A DNA stretch of 64,000 nucleotides, taken from the NCBI RefSeq assembly GCF_022179805.1, contig NZ_BPUO01000009.1, forward strand, positions 62,001 through 126,000, written 5' to 3'. Within the stretch, counting starts at the first letter, position 1; every line of letters begins with the position of its first letter. This stretch comes from Cupriavidus pauculus (GTDB lineage: Bacteria > Pseudomonadota > Gammaproteobacteria > Burkholderiales > Burkholderiaceae). The notes beneath the pieces were generated by a model. The model was not told the DNA's origin. It searched no databases and worked only from the letters and a program-made list of their open reading frames with translations. A program made the translations under genes and the position numbers. This document shows, one piece after another, positions 9,805 through 19,403 of the stretch.

Positions 9805-10806
9805 ATGTACGCGCAACTGGTCGATACCGGTGTTACGAAAGTCCGCTCGGCGGAGGACATGAGCGATGACGAACGCAGCTTCCAGCAGCGGATCGACGAA
9901 GGCATCCGTATTGAATCGAAGGACTGGATGCCCGACGCCTATCGACGCACGCTTGTACGGCAGATCTCGCAGCACGCCCATTCGGAAATTGTCGGCCAGC
10001 TGCCCGAAGGCAACTGGGTGACGCGCGCCCCCACGCTGGAGCGCAAGGCCGTATTGCTGGCGAAGATCCAGGACGAAGCCGGCCATGGGCTGTATCTATA
10101 TAGCGCGGCAGAAACGCTCGGCGTGACGCGCGACCAGATGCTGGCCGATCTGCATAGCGGAAAAGCCAAGTACTCCAGCATCTTCAATTACCCGACGCTG
10201 AGCTGGGCCGACATCGGCGCTATCGGCTGGCTGGTGGACGGATCGGCCATCATCAACCAGGTGCCGCTGTGCCGCTGCTCGTACGGCCCTTATGCCCGGG
10301 CGATGGTGCGCGTGTGCAAGGAAGAGTCGTTCCACCAGCGCCAGGGCTACGACATCCTGCTCAAGCTGTGCAACGGCACGCCCGAGCAGAAGCAGATGGC
10401 GCAGGACGCGCTGAACCGCTGGTGGTGGCCAGCGCTGATGATGTTCGGGCCGTCCGATGCCGATTCGCTGCATGGCGCCCAGTCCGCGCAATGGCGCATC
10501 AAGCTGTTTCCGAACGATGCGCTGCGCCAGAAGATGGTAGACCAGACCGTGCCGCAGGCCGAGCTTCTGGGCCTGACGATTCCTGACCCAGACCTGAAGT
10601 GGAACGATGAACGCGGTCACTACGATTTCGGCGCGATCGACTGGGACGAGTTCTACAACGTGATCCAGGGCGATGGCCCCTGCAACCGCGAACGCCTTGG
10701 CACCCGCGTCAAGGCCTGGCAGGACGGCGCCTGGTTCCGCGACGCGCTGGTCGCCCACGCCGACAAGCAGTCGGCAGCGCACCCGGCGGACCGCCAGGTC
10801 GCCTGA
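9805..10806 (+). CDS. paaA: 1,2-phenylacetyl-CoA epoxidase, catalytic subunit PaaA
   Basis: A 333-residue di-iron oxygenase subunit that forms the 1,2-epoxide of phenylacetyl-CoA. The four-helix ferritin-like core shows the iron-ligand pattern: E in [19 protein letters not shown] (with the ExxH pair) and a second set in [32 protein letters not shown] is also characteristic of PaaA. The start is at the ATG after GGAGAC; an in-frame ATG 21 bases upstream is less well placed. First gene of paaABCDE, directly downstream of the PaaX operator. Length and sequence are ordinary for the family. Confidence 0.96.
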   Translation: MYAQLVDTGVTKVRSAEDMSDDERSFQQRIDEGIRIESKDWMPDAYRRTLVRQISQHAHSEIVGQLPEGNWVTRAPTLERKAVLLAKIQDEAGHGLYLYSAAETLGVTRDQMLADLHSGKAKYSSIFNYPTLSWADIGAIGWLVDGSAIINQVPLCRCSYGPYARAMVRVCKEESFHQRQGYDILLKLCNGTPEQKQMAQDALNRWWWPALMMFGPSDADSLHGAQSAQWRIKLFPNDALRQKMVDQTVPQAELLGLTIPDPDLKWNDERGHYDFGAIDWDEFYNVIQGDGPCNRERLGTRVKAWQDGAWFRDALVAHADKQSAAHPADRQVA

Positions 10807-10869
10807 CCCGCCGGCACCTCTTCCACATCCAGCATTCCGCATTCCGCATTCAGCAAGCAGGAGACAGCC

Positions 10870-11151
10870 ATGAGCGAATGGCCGCTTTGGGAAATCTTTA
10901 TCCGCAGCCAGCACGGACTGGCGCACAAGCATGTCGGCAGCCTGCACGCCGCCGACGCGGCAATGGCAATCAACAATGCCCGCGACGTCTACACCCGCCG
11001 CAACGAGGGCATCAGCATCTGGGCCGTGCCGGCTGCGCACATCGCCGCCAGCAGCCCGACCGACAAGGGGCCGCTCTTCGAGCCGGCCAACAGCAAGGTC
11101 TATCGCCATCCGACCTTCTTTCCGATGCCGGAAGCGGTCAAGCACATCTGA
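10870..11151 (+). CDS. paaB: 1,2-phenylacetyl-CoA epoxidase subunit PaaB
   Basis: A 93-residue small subunit, full length for PaaB, recognised by WPLWEIFIRSQHGLAHKHVG near the start and the SIWAVP ... KVYRHPTFFPMPE end. It bridges PaaAC heterodimers in the epoxidase complex. GGAG lies 8 bases before the ATG. The 63-base gap after paaA contains a small GCATTCC-type triple repeat (about 10832-10852) that could be a spacer or weak processing site. Confidence 0.95.
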   Translation: MSEWPLWEIFIRSQHGLAHKHVGSLHAADAAMAINNARDVYTRRNEGISIWAVPAAHIAASSPTDKGPLFEPANSKVYRHPTFFPMPEAVKHI

Positions 11152-11159
11152 GGCTCGCC

Positions 11160-11921
11160 ATGGAAGTCAGCAAGAAAGCAACGTTCGACTATCTGCTGCA
11201 TTTGGGCGACACCGCGCTGGTGCTGGGTCAACGCCTGTCCGAATGGTGCGGCAAGGGCCCGGCGCTGGAGGAAGACATCGCGCTGACCAACGTCGCGCTG
11301 GACCTGATCGGCCAGGCGCGCATGTGGCTGTCCCGTGCCGGTGAGGTTGAAGGCGCGGGCCGCACCGAAGACCAGCTTGCCTACCTGCGCGATGCCCACC
11401 AGTTCCGTAACCCGCTGATGGTCGAGCAGCCCAACGGCAGCTACGCCGATACGCTGGCCCGCCAGTTCCTGTTCGACACCTGGCACTACTACCTGCTCGA
11501 CGCGCTGCGGCATTCCAGCGACGCCGCCATCGCCGCCATCGCGGACAAGGCCGTGAAGGAAGTGGCCTATCACGCCCGCCGCAGCGCCGATCTGTTGGTG
11601 CGCCTTGGCGACGGCACGGCGGAAAGCCATCGCCGCATGCAGGACGCCATCGACCGCCTGTGGATGTACACCGGCGAGCTGTTCGATGCCGATACCGTGG
11701 ACGCCGGCCTGATCACCGCCGGTGTAGCCTGCGACCCGGCCACGCTGCGCGAGCCGTGGCACCGGCAGGTAGCCGACGTCCTCGAAGAGGCCACGCTGAC
11801 CATGCCCGCCGATGGCTGGATGCAGCGCGGTGGCCATACTGGCCGGCACACGGAACATCTGGGCTTTCTGCTGGCCGAGATGCAGTTCCTGCAGCGCGCC
11901 TATCCCGGCGCGACGTGGTGA
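11160..11921 (+). CDS. paaC: 1,2-phenylacetyl-CoA epoxidase structural subunit PaaC
   Basis: A 253-residue partner of PaaA, ferritin-like but lacking a full iron site in characterised homologues. It is recognised by LLHLGDTALVLGQRLSEWCG, EEDIALTNVALDLIGQARMW and the DTWHYYLLDALRHSSD and VAYHARRSADLLVRLGDGT segments. Starts 9 bases after paaB, so the two are translationally close. It ends in a TGA embedded in GTGAGC, from which paaD could start by coupling. Confidence 0.95.
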   Translation: MEVSKKATFDYLLHLGDTALVLGQRLSEWCGKGPALEEDIALTNVALDLIGQARMWLSRAGEVEGAGRTEDQLAYLRDAHQFRNPLMVEQPNGSYADTLARQFLFDTWHYYLLDALRHSSDAAIAAIADKAVKEVAYHARRSADLLVRLGDGTAESHRRMQDAIDRLWMYTGELFDADTVDAGLITAGVACDPATLREPWHRQVADVLEEATLTMPADGWMQRGGHTGRHTEHLGFLLAEMQFLQRAYPGATW

Positions 11922-11926
11922 GCATC

Positions 11927-12460
11927 ATGCACGCCGAGGCCCTCGCCCATCCGGAAGTCATGACGGATACCCAGACGGACACCATCTGGTCCTGGCTCGA
12001 CACCATTCCCGACCCCGAGATCCCCGTGATCTCGGTAATCGACCTCGGCATCGTGCGCGGCGTGCACTGGGAAGCCGGCACCTGCGTGGTGACGATCACG
12101 CCGACGTACTCGGGCTGCCCAGCCGTCACGTTGATCCGCGAGCAGATCGTTCAGGCGCTGGGCGAACACGGCATCGGCCAGGTCGAGGTCCGGCTGCAAC
12201 TGGCCCCGGCCTGGACCAGCGACTGGATGACCGCGCGGGGCCGGCAGCAACTGGCCGGCTACGGCATTGCACCGCCCGCGCAGACCGTCATCGACATCAG
12301 TGGCATCACCCGCCGGCGCCAGCCCGCGCTGCAGGTGGCCTGCCCCCAATGCGGATCGGCCCACACCCACGTGGTCAGCCAGTTCGGTTCCACGGCCTGC
12401 AAGGCGCTGTATCGCTGCGACGACTGCCGCGAGCCGTTCGACTACTTCAAGGCGCACTGA
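11927..12460 (+). CDS. paaD: Phenylacetate-CoA oxygenase maturation protein PaaD
   Basis: A 177-residue protein combining an N-terminal MIP18/DUF59 domain (DTIPDPEIPVISVIDLGIVR, TYSGCPAV) with a C-terminal zinc-ribbon-like segment carrying Cys139, Cys142, Cys164 and Cys167 (CPQC, CDDC). PaaD is thought to help assemble metal or iron-sulfur centres of the epoxidase. The start is ambiguous: GTG 11918 overlapping the paaC stop, ATG 11927 or ATG 11960 are all in frame. ATG 11927 is chosen as the first ATG. Confidence 0.93.
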   Translation: MHAEALAHPEVMTDTQTDTIWSWLDTIPDPEIPVISVIDLGIVRGVHWEAGTCVVTITPTYSGCPAVTLIREQIVQALGEHGIGQVEVRLQLAPAWTSDWMTARGRQQLAGYGIAPPAQTVIDISGITRRRQPALQVACPQCGSAHTHVVSQFGSTACKALYRCDDCREPFDYFKAH

Positions 12461-12485
12461 GCCGCCGCGACCGGAAGAGACAGAC

Positions 12486-13562
12486 ATGAGCACTTTCCAT
12501 GCCCTGCGCGTGATCGACGTCACCAACGAGACCCGCGACGCCATTGCCGTGACCTTCGCCGTGCCGACGGAACTGGCCGACACCTATCGCTACGCGGCAG
12601 GCCAGCACCTGACCGTGCGCACCCGGATTGCCGGCGACGAAGTGCGGCGCTCGTATTCGATCTGCGCCGCCGCGCAGGACCAGCGCCTACGTATCGCCAT
12701 CAAGCGCGTGGATGGCGGCCTGTTCTCGAACTGGGCCACCGATACCCTGCGCCCCGGCCAGACACTCGACGTGATGCCGCCGTCCGGACACTTCAGCGTG
12801 CCGCTCGACGCCGGCCATCGCAAGCACTACGTGGGCTTTGCCGCCGGCAGCGGCATCACGCCGCTGCTGTCGATCATCGAAACCACGCTGCGCGCCGAGC
12901 CCGAAAGCCGCTTCACGCTGTTCTACGGTAACCGCGCGTCGTCCACGGTGATCTTCAAGGAGGCGCTCGAAGACCTGAAGGACACCTTCCTGCACCGGCT
13001 GAACCTGGTCTTCATCCTGAGCCGCGAGACGCTCGACATCGACCTGTTCAACGGCCGCCTGGACGGCGCCAAGGCCGACGCCCTGCTCAAGCAGTGGGTG
13101 GACCCCGCCAGCATCGACGTGGCCTTTATCTGTGGCCCGCAATCGATGATGGAGGGTGTGTCCGACGCGCTGAAGCAGAACGGCGTCGACCCCGCCCGCA
13201 TCAAGCGCGAGCTGTTCGGCACCAGCACGCCCGCCGCCCGCGCGCCGCAGCCGCATCGCGTCGCCGCCGGCAAGCAGGACTGCGAGGTCACGGTCATCCA
13301 GGACGGCCGCTCGCGAAGCTTTACCGTGGCGCGGAACGCCCAGACCGTGCTCGACGCCGCGCTGGAACAGGGGATCGAACTGCCCTACGCCTGCAAGGGC
13401 GGGGTCTGCTCCACATGCCGCTGCAAGCGCGTTTCGGGCGAGGTCGACATGGACGTGAACTTCGCCCTGGAAGACTACGAAGTGGCGCGCGGCTTCATCC
13501 TGAGCTGCCAGAGCTACGCCGTCAGCGACCGGCTCGTTCTTGATTTCGACCAGGAAACCTGA
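12486..13562 (+). CDS. paaE: 1,2-phenylacetyl-CoA epoxidase reductase subunit PaaE
   Basis: A 358-residue electron-transfer subunit. An FAD-binding ferredoxin-reductase domain (RRSYSICAA flavin motif, GFAAGSGITPLLSIIET and CGPQSMMEGV for NADPH) is followed by a plant-type [2Fe-2S] domain with Cys303, Cys308, Cys311 and Cys341 (YACKGGVCSTCRC ... SCQSY). It delivers electrons from NADPH to PaaA. The ATG follows GGAAGAGA, 25 bases after paaD. Last gene of the tight paaABCDE block. Confidence 0.95.
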   Translation: MSTFHALRVIDVTNETRDAIAVTFAVPTELADTYRYAAGQHLTVRTRIAGDEVRRSYSICAAAQDQRLRIAIKRVDGGLFSNWATDTLRPGQTLDVMPPSGHFSVPLDAGHRKHYVGFAAGSGITPLLSIIETTLRAEPESRFTLFYGNRASSTVIFKEALEDLKDTFLHRLNLVFILSRETLDIDLFNGRLDGAKADALLKQWVDPASIDVAFICGPQSMMEGVSDALKQNGVDPARIKRELFGTSTPAARAPQPHRVAAGKQDCEVTVIQDGRSRSFTVARNAQTVLDAALEQGIELPYACKGGVCSTCRCKRVSGEVDMDVNFALEDYEVARGFILSCQSYAVSDRLVLDFDQET

Positions 13563-13618
13563 GCCGGCCTGATCGGGCTAACGCGCCCGCCAGCCGCATT
13601 CCGCATCACAACGCCCCT

Positions 13619-13632
13619 TACGCTTCGGCGTA
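13619..13632. other. UUCG-tetraloop hairpin between paaE and paaN
   Basis: TACGC-TTCG-GCGTA forms a very stable short stem-loop in RNA, followed by an A/T-rich stretch rather than a pure T run. It lies 28 bases before the paaN start and could be a processing or stability element, or a weak terminator. Confidence 0.4.
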
Positions 13633-13659
13633 GAAGATTTAGAAAATTTGGAGACCCCC

Positions 13660-15330
13660 GTGACGCACGCCTTGTTCATCCGCCACCAGCCCATGCTTGA
13701 CCAGGCGCTCGACGCCATCGACCAGCGCGGCTACTGGAGCCCGTTCTCCGAAATGCCGAGCCCTAAGGTCTATGGCGAAGCCGCCGCCGATGATGGCAAG
13801 GCCGCGTTCGACGCACGCCTGGGGCAACCGTTTCCGATCACGCAGCCCGGCACCATCGGGCAGTCCGGCCAGGAAGTCTCGCCCTATGGTCCGACGCTTG
13901 GCGTGACCTATCCGCGCCCGGATCTGGACGCGCTGTTCGGTGCGATCGAAGCCGCCGTACCGGCCTGGCGCGAAGCGGGCCCCACCACGTGGGTTGGCGT
14001 GTGTCTGGAAGTCCTGACCCGGCTGAACCGCCGCAGCTTCGAGATGGCCCACGCGGTTATGCACACCACCGGCCAGCCTTTCATGATGGCGTTCCAGGCC
14101 GGCGGCCCGCATGCGCAGGATCGCGGCCTGGAAGCCGTGGCCTATGCCTGGCAGGCGATGCGCGGCATCCCGGCCCGTGCCATCTGGGAAAAGCCGCAGG
14201 GCAAGAATGCGCCGCTGCGGATGGAAAAGACCTTTACGGTCGTGCCGCGTGGCATCGGCCTGGTCATCGGCTGCTGCACCTTCCCCACGTGGAATGGCTA
14301 TCCCGGGTTGTTCGCTAGTCTGGCCACGGGCAATCCGGTCGTAGTCAAGCCGCACCCGGGCGCCATCCTGCCGCTGGCCATCACGGTGGAGATCGCCCGC
14401 GAGGTACTGGCCGAGGCCGGCTTCAGCCCCGACATCGTGACGCTGGTCGCCAACAACCCGGACGAGCGCATGGCGTCCATGCTGGCGCTGCGCCCAGAGG
14501 TGCGGTTGATCGATTTCACCGGCAGCACGGCCAACGGTGAATGGCTTGAGCGCAACGCCCAACAGGCGCTGGTCTACACCGAGAAAGCCGGCGTCAACCA
14601 GGTGGTCATCGATTCCACCGACGACCTCAAGGGCATGGTCCGCAACCTGGCTCTGTCGCTGGCGCTGTACTCGGGCCAGATGTGTACCGCCCCCCAGAAC
14701 CTCTACATCCCGCGCGACGGCATCGACACGCCGGATGGCCACGTCACGTTTGACGGCGTGGTGGCCGCGCTGTGCGACTCCCTGCAGAAGCTGACCGCCG
14801 ACCCGGCCAAGGCCGTGGAGATCCTGGGCGCGATCCAGAACGACGGCGTGGCGCAGCGTATCGAGGCATCGCGCGCGCTGGGCAAGGTGGTGCTGGACAG
14901 CCAGACGATCGCCCATCCGCAGTTTCCTGAAGCGCGGGTCCGCACGCCGCTGCTGCTCAAGGTGGATGTGCGCGACGAAGACAAGTTCACGCAGGAACTG
15001 TTCGGCCCGATCGCATTCGTGATCGCCACCGACAGCACCGACCAGGCGATTGCCGTCGCCCGCCGCATTGCGAAGCAGCACGGCGCGTTGACGCTGTCGG
15101 GCTATACGACGCAGCGCAACGTGGAATCGCAGCTCGAAGACGCCGCGCTGGACGCGTGCGTGGCGCTGTCGCTGAACCTGACCGGCCCCGTGCTCGTCAA
15201 CCAATCCGCCGCCTTCAGCGACTTCCACGGCACCGGCGCCAATCCGGCCGCCAATGCGGCGCTGGCAGATACGGCCTTCGTCGCCAACCGCTTCCGGGTA
15301 ATTCAGGCTCGCCGCCATCTGAAAGACTGA
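13660..15330 (+). CDS. paaN: Phenylacetic acid degradation protein PaaN (aldehyde dehydrogenase type)
   Basis: A 556-residue ALDH-superfamily protein; the probable nucleophile is Cys342 (SGQMCTAPQNLYIP), and the cofactor region includes IDFTGSTANG. It opens with ALFIRHQPMLDQALDAI, as PaaN does. The GTG with GGAG 6 bases upstream is preferred over an in-frame TTG at 13648. Unlike E. coli PaaZ (about 680 residues) it ends after the ALDH part and has no C-terminal MaoC-like hydratase, so the ring-opening hydrolase must be a separate protein elsewhere. It probably oxidises the ring-opened aldehyde CoA ester. Follows paaE after 97 bases. Confidence 0.9.
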   Translation: MTHALFIRHQPMLDQALDAIDQRGYWSPFSEMPSPKVYGEAAADDGKAAFDARLGQPFPITQPGTIGQSGQEVSPYGPTLGVTYPRPDLDALFGAIEAAVPAWREAGPTTWVGVCLEVLTRLNRRSFEMAHAVMHTTGQPFMMAFQAGGPHAQDRGLEAVAYAWQAMRGIPARAIWEKPQGKNAPLRMEKTFTVVPRGIGLVIGCCTFPTWNGYPGLFASLATGNPVVVKPHPGAILPLAITVEIAREVLAEAGFSPDIVTLVANNPDERMASMLALRPEVRLIDFTGSTANGEWLERNAQQALVYTEKAGVNQVVIDSTDDLKGMVRNLALSLALYSGQMCTAPQNLYIPRDGIDTPDGHVTFDGVVAALCDSLQKLTADPAKAVEILGAIQNDGVAQRIEASRALGKVVLDSQTIAHPQFPEARVRTPLLLKVDVRDEDKFTQELFGPIAFVIATDSTDQAIAVARRIAKQHGALTLSGYTTQRNVESQLEDAALDACVALSLNLTGPVLVNQSAAFSDFHGTGANPAANAALADTAFVANRFRVIQARRHLKD

Positions 15331-15393
15331 ATTCCACGCCATCCGCCGCCAAACATCAGCCACATTGCCCGACATACCCTGGAGGAGACACCC

Positions 15394-16761
15394 ATGGTCC
15401 AGCGCGCCCCCCAAGCCGATCAGCGTAACCAGCTCGACGCTATCGAGCATGCCAGCCGAGACGAACTCCAGGCGCTGCAGTTGCAGCGCCTGAAATGGAC
15501 GCTGCAGCACGCCTACGACAACGTGCCGCACTACCGCCAGGCATTCGACGCGGCCGGCGTACATCCCGGCGATCTGCGCCAGCTGTCCGACCTGTCGAAG
15601 TTCCCGTTCACCACCAAGAAGGAACTGCGCGACAACTACCCGTTCGGCATGTTCGCCGTGCCGCGCGAGGAAGTTGTACGCGTGCACGCGTCGAGCGGCA
15701 CCACGGGCCAGCCGACGGTAGTGGGCTATACCGCCAACGACATCGATACCTGGGCCAGCCTGGTCGCCCGCTCGATCCGTGCCGCCGGCGGCCGTCGCGG
15801 CGATCTGGTGCAGGTCTGCTACGGCTATGGCCTGTTCACCGGTGGCCTTGGCGCCCACTACGGTGCCGAGAAGCTGGGCTGCACCGTGATCCCGATGTCG
15901 GGCGGACAGACCGAGAAGCAGGTGCAGCTGATCCGCGACTTCAAGCCCCGCATCATCATGGTTACGCCGTCGTACATGCTGAACCTGATCGACGAGATGG
16001 CCCGCCAGGGCATGTCGCCGGCCGACAGCTCGCTGCAAATCGGCATCTTCGGCGCCGAGCCGTGGACCGACGCCATGCGCCAGGAAATCGAGACACGCGC
16101 CGGCATCGACGCCGTCGACATCTATGGCCTTTCCGAGGTCATGGGCCCCGGTGTGGCGTGCGAGTGCATCGAAAGCAAGGACGGCCCGGTCATCTGGGAA
16201 GACCATTTCTATGCCGAGATCATCGATCCCGTGACCGGCGAAGTGCTGCCGGATGGCGCCGAAGGCGAACTCGTCTTCACGTCGCTGACCAAGGAAGCGC
16301 TGCCCGTTATCCGCTATCGCACCCGCGACCTGACCCGGCTGCTGCCGCCGACGTCACGCGCCATGCGACGGATCGGCAAGATCACCGGGCGCTCGGATGA
16401 CATGCTCATCATCCGGGGCGTGAACGTGTTCCCGTCACAAATCGAGGAACTGATCCTCAAGCAGCCCGAACTGGCGCCCCACTACCAGTTGACAGTGACC
16501 CGCGACGGCCATCTCGACCGCCTTGCCGTGTCGGTCGAAGTGCGGTCCGAACTCACGCATCGCCTGTCGGACGCCGAGCGCGAGGCCCTGGGGGCGAAGC
16601 TGCGCGACGCGATCAAGACCAATGTCGGCATCACCACCCGCGTGGACGCCGTGCCTGCCGACCGCCTGGAGCGTACTTCCACTGGCAAGGCCAGGCGCGT
16701 GCTTGACCTGCGTGCAGCCATCGCGCCGGTGGTTCCAGAACCCGAACGCGCCGCCGCCTGA
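15394..16761 (+). CDS. paaK: Phenylacetate-CoA ligase PaaK
   Basis: A 455-residue AMP-forming ligase that activates phenylacetate to phenylacetyl-CoA, the first step and the source of the PaaX effector. The ATP-binding loop SSGTTGQPT starts near residue 100, [10 protein letters not shown] is near 244, and the C-terminal [20 protein letters not shown] hinge is intact. The N-terminal [20 protein letters not shown] is typical of PaaK. GGAG precedes the ATG. The protein is slightly longer than the usual 430-440 residues owing to N- and C-terminal tails. Confidence 0.95.
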   Translation: MVQRAPQADQRNQLDAIEHASRDELQALQLQRLKWTLQHAYDNVPHYRQAFDAAGVHPGDLRQLSDLSKFPFTTKKELRDNYPFGMFAVPREEVVRVHASSGTTGQPTVVGYTANDIDTWASLVARSIRAAGGRRGDLVQVCYGYGLFTGGLGAHYGAEKLGCTVIPMSGGQTEKQVQLIRDFKPRIIMVTPSYMLNLIDEMARQGMSPADSSLQIGIFGAEPWTDAMRQEIETRAGIDAVDIYGLSEVMGPGVACECIESKDGPVIWEDHFYAEIIDPVTGEVLPDGAEGELVFTSLTKEALPVIRYRTRDLTRLLPPTSRAMRRIGKITGRSDDMLIIRGVNVFPSQIEELILKQPELAPHYQLTVTRDGHLDRLAVSVEVRSELTHRLSDAEREALGAKLRDAIKTNVGITTRVDAVPADRLERTSTGKARRVLDLRAAIAPVVPEPERAAA

Positions 16762-16890
16762 GGCGCGCGGGTTCACACCAACCCGCGCCCCGATTACTCC
16801 TCGCCGTCCCGCCCGCCACTCTCGCGGGCGGCAGGCCGCAACGCCTCGACAGAAGGCGTGACCGGCCACGCTTTGCCATTGGAGACAACC

Positions 16891-17199
16891 ATGACCGAAC
16901 GGCAATTCGCCTCTATCACCCAACACCCCGACTTCCTGTCGCTGACCCGGCGTCGTTCACGCCTGGGCTGGACGCTGACCGCCCTGATGCTGGCCGTCTA
17001 TTTCGGCTTCATCGGGCTGCTGGCCTTCTATCCCGCACTGCTGGTGGCGCCAGTCCGTGGCGGCACGCTGACCACGGGCATCGTCGCCGGCGCCGGCGTG
17101 ATCGTGGTGGCGTTCGCGCTGACCGCTGTATACGTGCGCAAGGCCAACCGCGATTTCGATGGCCTGAACGCCCGCATCCTGAAGGAGTGCGCAGCATGA
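16891..17199 (+). CDS. DUF485 domain membrane protein
   Basis: A 102-residue inner-membrane protein with two transmembrane segments (about 25-50 and 60-85) and the DUF485 signature [18 protein letters not shown] near the start. Such proteins are nearly always encoded directly before acetate-type SSS symporters and are assumed to assist them. Here the TGA overlaps the ATG of the symporter gene (ATGA), so translation is coupled. GGAG lies before the start. It follows paaK by 129 bases, with no terminator seen between. Confidence 0.9.
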   Translation: MTERQFASITQHPDFLSLTRRRSRLGWTLTALMLAVYFGFIGLLAFYPALLVAPVRGGTLTTGIVAGAGVIVVAFALTAVYVRKANRDFDGLNARILKECAA

Positions 17200-18866
17200 A
17201 GAGAATTGCAATCCTTGCCCCGGCCCTTGCAGGTGTCACCGCCCTCGGCGCTGCCAGCGTCCACGCGGGCCCGGCCGTAGAAGGTAACGTGGCCGCGCAG
17301 CCGCTGAACTGGCATGCCATCGGCATGTTCGTGGTGTTCGTGCTGTTCACGCTGGTCATCACGCGCTGGGCCGCCCGCCGCACGCGCACGGCATCGGACT
17401 TCTATGCGGCCGGGGGCGGGTTGACCGGGTTCCAGAACGGCCTGGCCATTGCCGGCGACATGGTGTCCGCCGCGTCGTTCCTGGGCATCTCGGCCATGAT
17501 GTTCGACAAGGGCTTCGACGGCCTGATCTACGCGCTGGGCGTGGTGGCCGGCTGGCCGATCATTCTGTTCGTGGTGGCCGAGCGGCTGCGCAACCTGGGC
17601 CGCTACACGTTTGCCGACGTGGTCGCCTACCGCCTGTCGCAAAAGCCGGTGCGTATCACGGCCGCGTTCGGTACGTTGACCGTGTCGATCATGTACCTGG
17701 TGGCCCAGATGGTGGGCGCCGGCAAGCTGATCCAGCTGCTGTTCGGCACCAGCTACCTGTCCGCCGTGCTCGTGGTGGGTGCGCTGATGGTGCTGTACGT
17801 GATGTTCGGCGGCATGCTGGCCACCACATGGGTGCAGATCATCAAAGCCATCCTGCTGCTGGGCGGCACGACATTCATGGCCTACGAGGTGCTGGCGCAT
17901 TTCGGGTTCAGCCTCGATGCGCTGTTTGCGTCGGCGGCCCAGGTCCATCCCAAGGGCCAGTCGATCATGGCGCCGGGCGGGCTGGTGGCGAATCCGGTCG
18001 AGGCCATATCGCTAGGCGTCGGGATGATCTTCGGCACGGCGGGCCTGCCCCATATCCTGATGCGCTTCTTCACCGTGGCCAATGCGCGCGAGGCCCGCAA
18101 GTCGGTCTGCTACGCCACCGGCTTCATCGGTTACTTTTACCTGCTGATCCTGATCGTCGGCTTCGGGGCCATCGTGCTGGTCGGCAACAACCCAGCCTTC
18201 CGCGACGGTGCCGGACAACTGATCGGCGGCAGCAACATGGTGGCCGTGCACCTGGCGCAAGCGGTGGGCGGCAACATGTTCCTGGGCTTCATCTCGGCAG
18301 TGGCCTTCGCCACCATCCTGGCGGTTGTGGCGGGGCTTGCACTCTCGGGGGCATCGACCGTGTCGCACGACCTCTATGCAACGGTCATCCGCAAGGGTCA
18401 GGCCACCGAGGCCGAGGAAATCCGCGTGTCGCGCCTTGCCACATTGGGTATCGGCGTGGTGGCCATCCTGCTTGGCCTGCTGTTCGAGAAGCAGAACATC
18501 GCCTTCCTCTCCGGCCTGGTGCTGGCCATCGCGGCCTCGGTCAACTTTCCGGTACTGTTCCTGTCGATGTTTTGGAAGGGTCTGACCACCCGCGGCGCGG
18601 TGGGCGGCAGCGTGGTGGGCCTGGTATCGGCCATCATGCTGCTGGTGCTGGGACCGACCGTTTGGGTAGGCATCCTCAAACATGGCCAGCCGATTTTCCC
18701 GTACGCCAACCCGGCGCTATTCTCTATGACGCTGGCATTCGGCGCGGCCTGGCTGCTTTCCATGCTCGACCGGTCAGAGGCGGCCAACGGCGAGCGGCAG
18801 GCCTTCCTGCCCCAGTACGTGCGGTCCATGACAGGCCTGGGCGCCGCTTCAGCAAGTCGGCATTGA
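17196..18866 (+). CDS. Cation/solute symporter of the SSS family (ActP/PaaL-like)
   Basis: A 556-residue sodium:solute symporter with a signal-peptide-like first segment and about 13 membrane helices. [32 protein letters not shown] and [12 protein letters not shown] are typical of ActP. SSS proteins beside paa genes include the phenylacetate permease PaaL of Pseudomonas putida. Because this gene follows paaK and a DUF485 partner, phenylacetate (or acetate from its breakdown) is the likely substrate; sequence alone does not separate the two. Overlaps the DUF485 gene by 4 bases. No clear terminator follows. Confidence 0.88.
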   Translation: MKRIAILAPALAGVTALGAASVHAGPAVEGNVAAQPLNWHAIGMFVVFVLFTLVITRWAARRTRTASDFYAAGGGLTGFQNGLAIAGDMVSAASFLGISAMMFDKGFDGLIYALGVVAGWPIILFVVAERLRNLGRYTFADVVAYRLSQKPVRITAAFGTLTVSIMYLVAQMVGAGKLIQLLFGTSYLSAVLVVGALMVLYVMFGGMLATTWVQIIKAILLLGGTTFMAYEVLAHFGFSLDALFASAAQVHPKGQSIMAPGGLVANPVEAISLGVGMIFGTAGLPHILMRFFTVANAREARKSVCYATGFIGYFYLLILIVGFGAIVLVGNNPAFRDGAGQLIGGSNMVAVHLAQAVGGNMFLGFISAVAFATILAVVAGLALSGASTVSHDLYATVIRKGQATEAEEIRVSRLATLGIGVVAILLGLLFEKQNIAFLSGLVLAIAASVNFPVLFLSMFWKGLTTRGAVGGSVVGLVSAIMLLVLGPTVWVGILKHGQPIFPYANPALFSMTLAFGAAWLLSMLDRSEAANGERQAFLPQYVRSMTGLGAASASRH

Positions 18867-19403
18867 TTGTTCGCCGTTTCCGTGAGCACGCACGCCGACG
18901 TCCCGCCAGCGTGCGTGCCACGCGCATACCTAAAGCGCGGCTTCCCGCGATAAGGATCGCGCGTGACAACCGACGAGGGGTCCGCCGGATTCCTGTGCAA
19001 TTTACCGGGTAGCCACCCTTAGCATTCATGGGGCTTTCCAGGCGCAGCCTCACTGAAATTCCCGGTGAATCAGCCACTTGCTGACTGGTCTCTTTCCCGT
19101 CTTTTCCCCCGTGTCAAGCGCAACCGAAATCTGAGCCGGTGGGGGCAGTTTTAGATCGGCGCTGACACTATTCCGGATGGGTCGGTCGCAATCGACTGCG
19201 ATAGTCCTGCTGCTTCCATTGGCTTGGGCGAAAGCGACAGGTGGATTGTCCATCTGGAGCGTCATGTTTTTCCGACAACATTTACTGGCGTTCGCCGCAC
19301 GTTGGCTGGCATCGATGGCAGCACGCAAGCTAAAGCAACCCAGCGTAGAGTCTTGAGCCCCGGTTCTAAGGCCGCGAAAGGCTGATGGGGCCAGAAGGAT
19401 CCG
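18867..19403. other. Intergenic region between the symporter and an AraC gene
   Basis: 537 bases with no recognisable gene. A 92-codon frame on the minus strand (19050-19328) has no known motif and no good ribosome-binding site. The two flanking genes converge here, but no T-tailed hairpin was found. Confidence 0.4.

Noticed and set aside
10096..11145. 349-codon minus-strand frame
   Set aside because: Shadow of paaA and paaB.
13639..16206. Very long open frame (855 codons) on the minus strand
   Set aside because: It lies antisense to paaN and paaK, which have clear family motifs. Its product is Arg/His/Gly-rich low-information sequence typical of GC-rich shadow frames.
17828..19012. 394-codon plus-strand frame
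   Set aside because: Out-of-frame shadow of the SSS symporter; composition is Gly/His/Arg-rich with no membrane segments.
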